Shown piece after piece: positions 1 through 5,132 of a DNA stretch of 5,132 nt; positions within the stretch are counted from its first letter, which is position 1; every line of letters starts with the position of its first letter. The DNA is from JBQCEE01 sp051960575 (GTDB lineage: Bacteria; Actinomycetota; Actinomycetes; Mycobacteriales; Jatrophihabitantaceae), in contig NZ_JBQCEE010000209.1 in the NCBI RefSeq assembly GCF_051960575.1, forward strand, positions 1-5,132, given 5' to 3'. The notes beneath the pieces are model-generated. The model saw only the letters and a program-made list of their open reading frames with translations, did no database searches and was not told where the DNA came from. A program made the translations under genes and the position numbers.

Positions 1-20
1 CCGACCTGCCCGTCACCTGA
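1..20 (+). CDS. Possible 3' end of a convergent gene (tentative)
   Basis: On the plus strand, reading from base 3, the frame gives Asp-Leu-Pro-Val-Thr and then TGA at 18-20, six bases short of the DUF58 stop codon. This could be the tail of a gene running toward the operon. In the mycobacterial moxR2 region, as I recall it, a SpoIIM-like membrane protein gene lies convergent just after the DUF58 gene, which would fit. The competing reading is a minus-strand gene starting at GTG 16-14 behind an AGG-containing stretch, giving Met-Thr-Gly-Arg-Ser. Six codons cannot decide between these, and neither reading allows a product name. Confidence 0.25.
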
Positions 21-26
21 CCCTGC

Positions 27-1310
27 CTACAACCGACCGGCGGCCTTGAGCTCGAGGTAGGCGTCGGTGACGGCGGACGCGAACGACTCCGGCGGCCGGT
101 CGACGACGCTGACGCCGATGCCGCGCAACGCAGCGGCCACGGCGCGGCGCCCCGCGAGCGCCACCTCGGCCGCGGCGGCGGCGTAGACCTCGTCGGCGTC
201 GCCGTGGGCCCGCGTCATCGCGCCGACCGCCGGGTCGGCCACCGACGCCACCACCACCTCATGGCGCGCAGCCACCGGCCGTAACGCGGGCACCAGCACG
301 GCCTCGCCACCCGGATCGATCGAACCGAGCACCACCACCAACGAACGCCGCCCGACCTGCGCCAGCACCTGCGTCGCGAGCAGGTTCGGGTCGGTCTCGA
401 CGAGCGCGGGCTCGAGCCGGGCCAGCGCGTCCATCACCGTGCGCAGCGCCTCGGCCCGGCCGGCCGCGCCGACCCGCGCCCGCACCGTCACGTCGGCCGC
501 GACGAGCGCGATGCGGTCACCCGCGCGCACCACCACGGACGCGAGCAGCAGCGCCGCGTCGAGCGCCGCATCGAGCCGGGTGCCGTCGTCCAGCCGTCCG
601 GCCGCGAACCGTCCGGTGTCGACGACGAGCACGACCAGCCGTTCGCGTTCCGGACGCCACGTGCGCACGACGACGTCGCGCGAGCGCGCCGTCGCCCGCC
701 AGTCGATCGAACGCACGTCGTCGCCGAGCACGTACGTGCGCAGCGAGTCGAACTCGCTGCCACGACCGCGCACGCGCATCGGCACCGCACCTTCGAGCAG
801 TCGCAGCCGCGCCAGCTTCTCGGGCAGCAGCCGCCGCGAGGGGAAGGCGGGCAGCACCCGCAGGGCCCCGGGCACGGCCACCCGCCGCTGCCGGGCGGCC
901 AGGCCGAGCGGTCCGACCGAGCGCACCGCCACGACGACGGCGCGCCGCTCGCCACGGCGGGTCGGGGTCAGCGTCGTGGCCACCCGCCGACGCTCGCCGG
1001 GCGGCACCGCCACCGGCTGCGTGCGGGGCGCCGCCCCGGTCGAGGGCACCCACGCGTCGCGCACGCGCCCGCGCCAGCGACGCCGCCCCTCGTTGCCGAT
1101 CTCGAGCACGGTGCTCGCCGCGCCGCCGAGCGACACCGACGGATCGGTGCTGCGGGTGAACCGCAGGTCGGTGATCCGCGCTGCCAGCACGAGGTCGGCG
1201 AGCACCGCGAGCACGAGCAGCACCAGCCAGCCGACAGCCAGGCCGGCCGACGCCGCCGCAAGCACCGCGCCGACAGCGGCGAGCAGCACCAGGCGTCCGG
1301 TGATCACCAT
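27..1310 (-). CDS. DUF58 family protein, membrane-anchored, VWA-like domain
   Basis: The 427-residue product begins with a hydrophobic hairpin (about 6-44, two closely spaced spans). A beta-rich segment follows (about 48-150), with NEGRRRWRG and TPTRRGERRAV, then RSVGPLGLAAR. The DUF58 signature lies at 184-224: GSEFDSLRTYVLGDDVRSIDW, ATARSRDVVVRTW and ERERLVVLVVD. The remaining part (about 225-360) has the alternating strands and helices of a von Willebrand A-like fold. The metal-site motif, normally DxSxS, reads DTGRF (231-235), so both serines are absent and classical MIDAS metal binding is doubtful. ATG at 1310 is well supported because an in-frame TGA sits only 18 bases upstream (1328-1326). 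A weak AGG at 1324-1322 could act as ribosome binding site at somewhat long spacing. DUF58 proteins are the usual partners of MoxR ATPases, which the direct adjacency here supports. Stop is TAG. Confidence 0.95.
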   Translation of the reverse strand: MVITGRLVLLAAVGAVLAAASAGLAVGWLVLLVLAVLADLVLAARITDLRFTRSTDPSVSLGGAASTVLEIGNEGRRRWRGRVRDAWVPSTGAAPRTQPVAVPPGERRRVATTLTPTRRGERRAVVVAVRSVGPLGLAARQRRVAVPGALRVLPAFPSRRLLPEKLARLRLLEGAVPMRVRGRGSEFDSLRTYVLGDDVRSIDWRATARSRDVVVRTWRPERERLVVLVVDTGRFAAGRLDDGTRLDAALDAALLLASVVVRAGDRIALVAADVTVRARVGAAGRAEALRTVMDALARLEPALVETDPNLLATQVLAQVGRRSLVVVLGSIDPGGEAVLVPALRPVAARHEVVVASVADPAVGAMTRAHGDADEVYAAAAAEVALAGRRAVAAALRGIGVSVVDRPPESFASAVTDAYLELKAAGRL

Positions 1311-1338
1311 GGCGGGTGCGGCCTGTCAGGCACCGGGC
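1311..1338 (-). other. 28-base spacer before the DUF58 gene
   Basis: This is the longest gap between genes in the unit. On the minus strand it holds an in-frame TGA for the DUF58 frame (1328-1326) and a weak AGG (1324-1322) eleven bases before the ATG. I see no hairpin and no promoter-like boxes in it, and it is too short to argue for a separate transcript. It most likely supplies only a weak ribosome binding site. Confidence 0.55.
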
Positions 1339-2313
1339 TCACCGCGGCGCGGGCACCGAGGCCAGTACCGACTCGAGCACCCGCTCGACCGTGCCGCCCT
1401 CCAGTTCGGCCTCCGGGCGCAGCGCGATGCGGTGGCGGAACGTCGGCCGGGCCAGGGCCTGCACGTCGTCGGGCGTCACGAAGTCGCGGCCCGACAGCCA
1501 CGCCCAGGCGCGCGCCGTCGCGAGCAGCGCGGTCGCACCCCGTGGCGAGACACCGAGCGCCACGGCCGGTGCCGCCCGCGTCGCCCGGGCCAGCTCGACG
1601 ATGTAGGCGAGGATCACCGGGTCGACCCGCACGGCCTGCACCGCCGCGTGCGCGGCGGCGAGATCCGCGGCCGACGCCACCGGGCCGATGCCCGCACCGG
1701 CGAGGTCGCGCGGGTCGAAGCCGGCCGCGTGCGCCGCGAGCACCCGCACCTCGGTGTCCCGATCGGGCAACGGCATGGCTACCTTCACCACGAACCGGTC
1801 GAGCTGCGCCTCGGGCAGCGGGTAGGTGCCCTCGAACTCGACCGGGTTCTGCGTGGCGATGACGCAGAACGGGTCGGGCAGCGGCCGCGGCGTGCCGTCG
1901 ACCGACACCTGCCGCTCCTCCATCGCCTCGAGCAGCGCCGACTGCGTCTTCGGCGGCGTGCGGTTGATCTCGTCGGCGAGCAGCAGGTTGGTGAAGACCG
2001 GGCCCTCGCGGAACTCGAACCGGCTCGTGCCCGCGTCGTAGATCAGCGAGCCGGTGACGTCGCCGGGCATGAGGTCGGCGGTGAACTGGATGCGCGTGGT
2101 GTGCAGCCCGGACGCCGCCGCGAGCGCCCGCACCAGCAGCGTCTTCGCGGTGCCGGGCACGCCCTCGACGAGCACGTGCCCGCGGCACAGCAGGCCGATG
2201 AGCACGCCGGTCACCGCGGCGTCCTGCCCGACCACCGCCTTGCCCACCTCGGCGCGCAGGCGCTGCAGCCCCTCGCGGGCACGGGCGGAGGCAGCGGCGG
2301 CGTCGTCGATCAC
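1339..2313 (-). CDS. MoxR-family AAA+ ATPase
   Basis: This 324-residue protein is a full-length MoxR ATPase (AAA_3 core plus C-terminal lid), probably cytoplasmic. Visible motifs in order are: N-terminal VVGQDAAV (27-34); Walker A GVPGTAKT (51-58), with Ala in place of the second usual Gly, as in many MoxR proteins; QFTADLMPGDVTGS (76-89); FREGPVF (101-107); Walker B LLLADEINR (110-118) with D114/E115; sensor 1 ATQNP (153-157); EAQLDRF (168-174) with the likely arginine finger R173; and sensor 2 GVSPRGA (254-260) with R258. All residues expected for ATP binding and hydrolysis are present. The family forms ring oligomers that remodel or activate partner proteins, usually together with a VWA protein; the DUF58 gene directly downstream is the obvious partner. 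GTG at 2313 overlaps the DUF4350 stop as GTGA. It corresponds in position to mycobacterial moxR2 as I recall that locus; orthology was not tested. Confidence 0.97.
   Translation of the reverse strand: MIDDAAAASARAREGLQRLRAEVGKAVVGQDAAVTGVLIGLLCRGHVLVEGVPGTAKTLLVRALAAASGLHTTRIQFTADLMPGDVTGSLIYDAGTSRFEFREGPVFTNLLLADEINRTPPKTQSALLEAMEERQVSVDGTPRPLPDPFCVIATQNPVEFEGTYPLPEAQLDRFVVKVAMPLPDRDTEVRVLAAHAAGFDPRDLAGAGIGPVASAADLAAAHAAVQAVRVDPVILAYIVELARATRAAPAVALGVSPRGATALLATARAWAWLSGRDFVTPDDVQALARPTFRHRIALRPEAELEGGTVERVLESVLASVPAPR
2310..2313 (-). other. GTGA stop/start overlap between DUF4350 and MoxR genes
   Basis: The same four-base arrangement joins the DUF4350 stop (TGA, 2312-2310) to the MoxR start (GTG, 2313-2311). 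It suggests that synthesis of the ATPase is coupled to that of the membrane protein upstream. The MoxR N-terminus begins MIDDAAAAS and reaches the conserved VVGQ motif after about 26 residues, a normal distance for the family, so the start is sound. Confidence 0.82.
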
Positions 2314-3425
2314 GGGGCCATGCTGTCAGTCGCGGACGACCGCGCCCGCGCGGCCCGCTCCAGCTCGGCGAGCCGCGCGGCCAGCCCGATCAGCTCGGCG
2401 TCCGTGCGCGGCGCGGCACCGGCCAGCAGCCCGGCCGCCGGCAGCCCGGTCGTGTCCGCCGCGGCTCGCGCGACCTCGTCCGCCCCCGCACCGGGCGGCA
2501 GTCCCAGGGCGTGGACGAGACGGTCGAGCGACCCCGCCCGCAACGCCGCCGCCGCGCGGTCTCTGGCGCCGGCCCGGCGGTACAGCCGGCCATGGCCGAC
2601 GACGAGCTCCGCGGCCGGTACGACCACCGGCAGCGGCTCGGTCACCACCGGCCCGAACCGCCGCCCCCGCCAGAGCGCGAGCAGCCCGCCGACGACCACG
2701 AGCAGCCACACCGCCACCCGCTCGACGCCGGCCGGCACGAGCTCCCACACCGACCGCGTCGGCGCCCCGGTGTCGGCCAGCGCATCGAGCCAGGTGACCG
2801 ACCGGACGCGTCCGGCGTCGGTGATCGCGTTCAGCGCCAGCGCCGCCGCGCCGGCCCGCGCCAGGTGGTCGTTGCGCAGCAGGTCGCGCGAGCCGAGCAC
2901 CACGAGCACCGCGCCCGCGCCGGCCGAGCGGGCGTACGGGCCGCCGTTGCACGACAGCCCGCCCGCGGGTGGCGACCATCGTGCGGTGCCGTCCGGCAGG
3001 TCGACCGGTCCGGCGACCGCACCCGCCCAGCCGCAGCCGGGGTCGGTGCGTCCGCCCCCGGCCGGCAGCGGGCGCCAGCCCGGCAGCAGCCCGGGCGACG
3101 GGTCGACGAGCACCACCACCTCCGCCCTGCGCCGCAGCGTCGCCAGCGCCGAGCGCGGCAGGGTGTCGGCGAACGGCACGAGCACGGCACCGCCGGCCGC
3201 GTCGACCGAGTCGGCCGTGCGCACCGACACCCCGTGCGCGCGCAGCAGCACGGCGAGCGCCTTGCCGCCGTCGTGCGCGGCGGAGTCCGGTGCGAGGGGG
3301 CGGCCGGCCGCACCGGTGACCACGCCGACGCCCACCGCGCCGACGACCACCACGACGGCGACCACCAGCCACCACCGCACCCGTGGCCACACCGGCCGCC
3401 GCTGCGGTGCCACCGGCTCGCTCAC
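2310..3425 (-). CDS. DUF4350 domain membrane protein
   Basis: The 371-residue product starts MSEPVAPQRR. It has a first membrane span at about 18-38, an extracytoplasmic domain (about 40-232), a second span at about 235-252 and a cytoplasmic tail. The middle domain matches the DUF4350 pattern: GGKALAVLLRAHGVSV, alternating beta strands such as AEVVVLVDPS and GAVLVVLGS, and RNDHLARAGAAALALN (184-200). Only two cysteines lie in that domain (131 and 159) and could form a disulfide outside the membrane. After span 2 comes WRGRRFGPVVTEPLPVVVPA and then GRLYRRA (252-285), typical of actinobacterial members. The frame stays open upstream to 3947, but GTG at 3425 is chosen because it gives a GTGA overlap with the DUF4129 stop and leaves the first span close to the N-terminus. 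GTG at 3428 is the adjacent alternative. It is coupled to moxR downstream. No enzymatic activity can be assigned; a scaffold or substrate-binding role is a guess. Confidence 0.9.
   Translation of the reverse strand: MSEPVAPQRRPVWPRVRWWLVVAVVVVVGAVGVGVVTGAAGRPLAPDSAAHDGGKALAVLLRAHGVSVRTADSVDAAGGAVLVPFADTLPRSALATLRRRAEVVVLVDPSPGLLPGWRPLPAGGGRTDPGCGWAGAVAGPVDLPDGTARWSPPAGGLSCNGGPYARSAGAGAVLVVLGSRDLLRNDHLARAGAAALALNAITDAGRVRSVTWLDALADTGAPTRSVWELVPAGVERVAVWLLVVVGGLLALWRGRRFGPVVTEPLPVVVPAAELVVGHGRLYRRAGARDRAAAALRAGSLDRLVHALGLPPGAGADEVARAAADTTGLPAAGLLAGAAPRTDAELIGLAARLAELERAARARSSATDSMAP
3422..3425 (-). other. GTGA stop/start overlap between DUF4129 and DUF4350 genes
   Basis: On the minus strand the bases GTGA hold the GTG start of the DUF4350 gene and the TGA stop of the DUF4129 gene. 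No strong Shine-Dalgarno precedes it, only a GGCGGCG run. The DUF4350 gene is therefore likely translated by coupling to, or reinitiation from, the upstream gene. The overlap also settles the choice of start in an otherwise long open frame. Confidence 0.8.
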
Positions 3426-4069
3426 CACGGCGCCGCCAGGCCCGACGGCGCCACCGGTTCCGCGCGCACCGGACGCGCCGAGGCCGCCGCCGCGGCCGCC
3501 TCGCGTGCCGCACCCACGTCGCCGTCGGTGGCCGCGCGCCCGCCGAACCAGATCTCGTCGAAGGCCCGCGCCGCGGCGGCGAGGACCTCTGCCGCGTCCG
3601 GCAGCAGCGGGCCCGCCTCGGCCGCGATCGCCGCACCGGTACGTCCGGGACGCGGGGTCAGCACGCCCCGCTGCTCGATCGTCGCGACGGCGGCGCGCAG
3701 CCACTCGCGCACCGCCTCGGCCAGGCGCCCCGCCGCCTCGTGCGCGCGCGCCTCGGCGCGGTGGTCGACCGCCGCCACCGGACGCAGCGGGTCGGCCGTG
3801 CCGGCAGCGCCCCGCGCCGTGCGCCCGCCGCGACCCGCGCGCACGACGGCGTAGCCGACGACCAGCGCGAGCAGGACGAGCACGACGAGCAGGGCGTTGC
3901 TGCCGGTCGAGCCGGACAGCAGCTCGGCCAGGCGGTCGCCGGCCCATTGCAGCGCCTTCGTCGCCAGCGACGGGTCGTCGCGGTGGTACTCGGCGTGCCG
4001 CAACTCCTGCTCCGCGGCCGCGCGCGCGTCAGGCCCGGAGACCGGCAACGGTGCGGGCACGGGGCGCAC
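3422..4069 (-). CDS. DUF4129 domain protein, single-pass membrane
   Basis: This 215-residue protein has an N-terminal segment (1-57) containing ELRHAEYHRDDPS and a Trp-containing amphipathic helix. One membrane span follows at about 58-77 (NALLVVLVLLALVVGYAVV), then an Arg-rich stretch and a helical DUF4129 domain (about 98-195). Diagnostic features are AVREWLRAAV, the ERGVL-like QRGVLTPRPGRT (134-144), and FDEIWFGG followed by DGDVGAAR (170-189). Arginines after the span place the C-terminal domain in the cytoplasm by the positive-inside rule, with the N-terminus outside. DUF4129 is often the tail of membrane-bound transglutaminase-like proteins; here it stands alone. The start must lie downstream of 4084, because the stop of the preceding gene is in the same frame. 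GTG at 4069 is preferred and GTG at 4060 is possible; neither has a strong Shine-Dalgarno sequence. Its TGA overlaps the next start. Function is unknown; an accessory role beside the MoxR/DUF58 pair is inferred. Confidence 0.9.
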   Translation of the reverse strand: MRPVPAPLPVSGPDARAAAEQELRHAEYHRDDPSLATKALQWAGDRLAELLSGSTGSNALLVVLVLLALVVGYAVVRAGRGGRTARGAAGTADPLRPVAAVDHRAEARAHEAAGRLAEAVREWLRAAVATIEQRGVLTPRPGRTGAAIAAEAGPLLPDAAEVLAAAARAFDEIWFGGRAATDGDVGAAREAAAAAASARPVRAEPVAPSGLAAPW

Positions 4070-4081
4070 GGGAGCGTCCGC

Positions 4082-5132
4082 TCAGAACGCCGAGGTCGCG
4101 ATCGGGCCGGCCGCGCCCGGGCCGCCGGCCGCGGCCTGCCGTGCGGCCATCTGCAGCTGGATGTCCAGGCCCTCCTTGCGCATGCGCAGGTCGACGTAGA
4201 GCAACGCGTCGACGCCGCAGCGGATCGGCGTCACGATCGTGCCGACGATGATCTGGCCGATCGCCGTCAGGATCACCGGCAGCACCAGCGAGTGCCCGGC
4301 CGTCCCGCCGTCGAACAGTCCCGCGAGGGCGAAGGCCGCGATCGTGAACGGCGCGCTGAGCAGGCCCCCGAGCAGCGTGACCACCAGGTAGCCGAGCGCG
4401 CGGATGCCCCACACCCGCCAGAACGTGCCGTCGACGAGCGCCTTCGAGCGCGTCAGTGCACGGCCGACGCCGAGGTCCTCGACCATCATCGCGGGCACGG
4501 CGACGGCCCAGATGCCCCAGAGCCAGATGCCGGGCGCGAGGCAGAGGAACAACCCCAGGATCTCGACGACCGTCGTCGCCACCGCGATGCCGACGATCGC
4601 CCCGAGTCGCGGACGCACCCGACGCCACACCTGGCCGACGTCCATGCGCACGCCGAGCACGTCCTGGGTGATCGCCACGGTGAGCATCCCGGTCAGCAGC
4701 GCGCCGGCCAGCAGACCCGCGAGCACCCCGACGAGCTGCACGCCCTCGGTGCCGAGCAGCGGGCCGAGATTCGAGTTCCCGGACGAGTTCACGTCGCCGA
4801 GGCTGATCCGGTCGAGGCTGCGCAGGCTGATCGCCGTGGCGACGGTGTTGATCACCGCGCTGACCACCGACACCAGCGCCGACAACCCGAGCATCACCTT
4901 CGGGTTGCGCCGCAGCAGCCGGAACGCGCCGTCGAGGATCTCGCTCGTGCCCAACGGACGCAGCGGGATCACCCCGGGCTGTGGCACCGGCGGTGGCCCC
5001 CACGGCGGCGGGTACCCCGCGCCCGGCGGCGGGCCGTACCCGGGCGGGGAGCCGTAGCCCTGGGGCGGGCCGTAGCCCGGCGGTGGGCCGTAGCCGGGTG
5101 GCGGTCCGTAGCCGGGCGGCGGTCCGTAGCCG
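4082..5132 (-). CDS. Polytopic membrane protein with GPDPase-type membrane domain and GYGPPP-repeat N-terminus (5' partial)
   Basis: The frame is open from the window edge (first full codon at 5131) to a TGA at 4084-4082, giving 349 visible residues; the start lies outside. Residues 1-48 are a Gly/Tyr/Pro tail built from GYGPPP repeats. The membrane domain follows, opening with the family hallmark IPLRPLGTSEILDGAF and then RRNPK (about 54-78). Hydrophobic segments lie near 80-101, 132-155, 176-198, 199-217, 240-273 and 282-308, so about six membrane passes. The loop with ED, ALTRSKALV and FWRVWG (about 217-243) and the final LLYVDLRMRKEGLD (about 310-323) also match this family as I know it. 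The domain resembles the membrane part of glycerophosphodiester phosphodiesterases, but no catalytic domain is present, so enzymatic activity should not be assumed. A GTG at 4987 could be taken as a start, but it would discard the in-frame repeat tail. It is the first visible gene of the unit, 12 bases before the DUF4129 gene. Confidence 0.87.
   Translation of the reverse strand, partial: GYGPPPGYGPPPGYGPPPGYGPPQGYGSPPGYGPPPGAGYPPPWGPPPVPQPGVIPLRPLGTSEILDGAFRLLRRNPKVMLGLSALVSVVSAVINTVATAISLRSLDRISLGDVNSSGNSNLGPLLGTEGVQLVGVLAGLLAGALLTGMLTVAITQDVLGVRMDVGQVWRRVRPRLGAIVGIAVATTVVEILGLFLCLAPGIWLWGIWAVAVPAMMVEDLGVGRALTRSKALVDGTFWRVWGIRALGYLVVTLLGGLLSAPFTIAAFALAGLFDGGTAGHSLVLPVILTAIGQIIVGTIVTPIRCGVDALLYVDLRMRKEGLDIQLQMAARQAAAGGPGAAGPIATSAF
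5034..5132 (-). repeat. 18-bp tandem repeat encoding GYGPPP units
   Basis: Five and a half copies of an 18-bp unit run to the window edge, with units beginning (plus-strand reading) at 5034, 5052, 5070, 5088, 5106 and 5124. Each begins CCGTA(G/C)CC. A more diverged unit, with Gly-Ala in place of Gly-Tyr, lies at about 5016-5033. On the minus strand the units read GYGPPP, with the variants GYGPPQ and GYGSPP. The unit length is a multiple of three, so gain or loss of copies keeps the frame. The array probably continues past the edge. Such Pro/Gly/Tyr-rich tails are commonly disordered and are expected here on the cytoplasmic side ahead of the first membrane segment. Confidence 0.93.

Noticed and set aside
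12..21. Small inverted repeat GTCAcCTGAC after the DUF58 gene as a terminator
   Set aside because: The arms are four bases with almost no loop, and there is no T-run, so it cannot form a stable terminator hairpin.
1304..2188. A 294-codon minus-strand frame inside the MoxR gene
   Set aside because: It is a frame-shifted shadow of the MoxR gene, rich in Arg/Gly/Ala. All AAA+ motifs lie in the other frame.
2511..3854. A 447-codon plus-strand open frame antisense to the DUF4350 and DUF4129 genes
   Set aside because: It has the same low-complexity composition (Arg, Ala, His, Pro) and no domain. The opposite strand carries the family motifs in this interval.
3426..3947. Longer N-terminus for the DUF4350 protein, using the open frame upstream of 3425
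   Set aside because: It would overlap the DUF4129 gene by over 500 bases and add an Arg/Gly/Ala-rich segment without motifs. The GTGA overlap and the position of the first membrane span support 3425.
439..4251. A 1270-codon open frame on the plus strand crossing the DUF58, MoxR, DUF4350 and DUF4129 genes
   Set aside because: It is antisense to four genes with clear family motifs, and its translation is low-complexity Arg/Ala/Pro/Ser with no recognisable domain. Long antisense frames are expected at this GC content because stop codons are rare.
4029..5003. A 324-codon minus-strand frame over the membrane-protein gene
   Set aside because: It is a shadow frame without hydrophobic segments, whereas the overlapping frame encodes about six membrane spans with family motifs.
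4404..5057. A 217-codon plus-strand frame ending in Gly/Pro-rich sequence
   Set aside because: It is antisense to the membrane protein; the Gly/Pro-rich end is only the complement of the GYGPPP repeats.
5034..5132. CRISPR-like array
   Set aside because: The units are directly adjacent with no spacers and encode an in-frame GYGPPP peptide repeat, so this is a coding tandem repeat.

Overview
The window comes from a very GC-rich bacterium. Codons in the real genes end almost always in G or C, and three of the four complete genes start with GTG. Together with the gene families, this points to an actinomycete, possibly of the Mycobacteriales/Pseudonocardiales type; the genus cannot be fixed from sequence reading alone.

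All the convincing genes lie on the minus strand and are read from high to low coordinates as one compact unit. (1) 5132-4082: a polytopic membrane protein of the 'glycerophosphoryl diester phosphodiesterase membrane domain' type with a GYGPPP-repeat N-terminus; its start lies beyond the window edge. (2) 4069-3422: a single-pass protein with a DUF4129 domain. (3) 3425-2310: a two-pass DUF4350 protein. (4) 2313-1339: a MoxR-family AAA+ ATPase. (5) 1310-27: a membrane-anchored DUF58 protein with a von Willebrand A-like fold. Genes 2/3 and 3/4 overlap by four bases (GTGA), genes 1/2 are 12 bases apart, and genes 4/5 are 28 bases apart. This spacing indicates one transcript with translational coupling. 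No promoter is visible, and it probably lies upstream of the window's right edge. The first 26 bases may hold the end of a convergent gene.

The likely joint role is inferred. MoxR ATPases usually work with VWA/DUF58 partners as chaperone-like machines that mature or remodel other proteins. Here the ATPase is encoded with three further membrane proteins of unknown function, so a membrane-associated MoxR-DUF58 complex acting on the cell envelope is the simplest model. The gene order resembles a block I recall from Mycobacterium tuberculosis around moxR2 (about Rv3689-Rv3695). The locus is therefore probably conserved in actinobacteria rather than new, although its biochemical function is undefined. 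There is no non-coding stretch longer than 300 bases, and I see no RNA gene, insertion sequence or CRISPR array.
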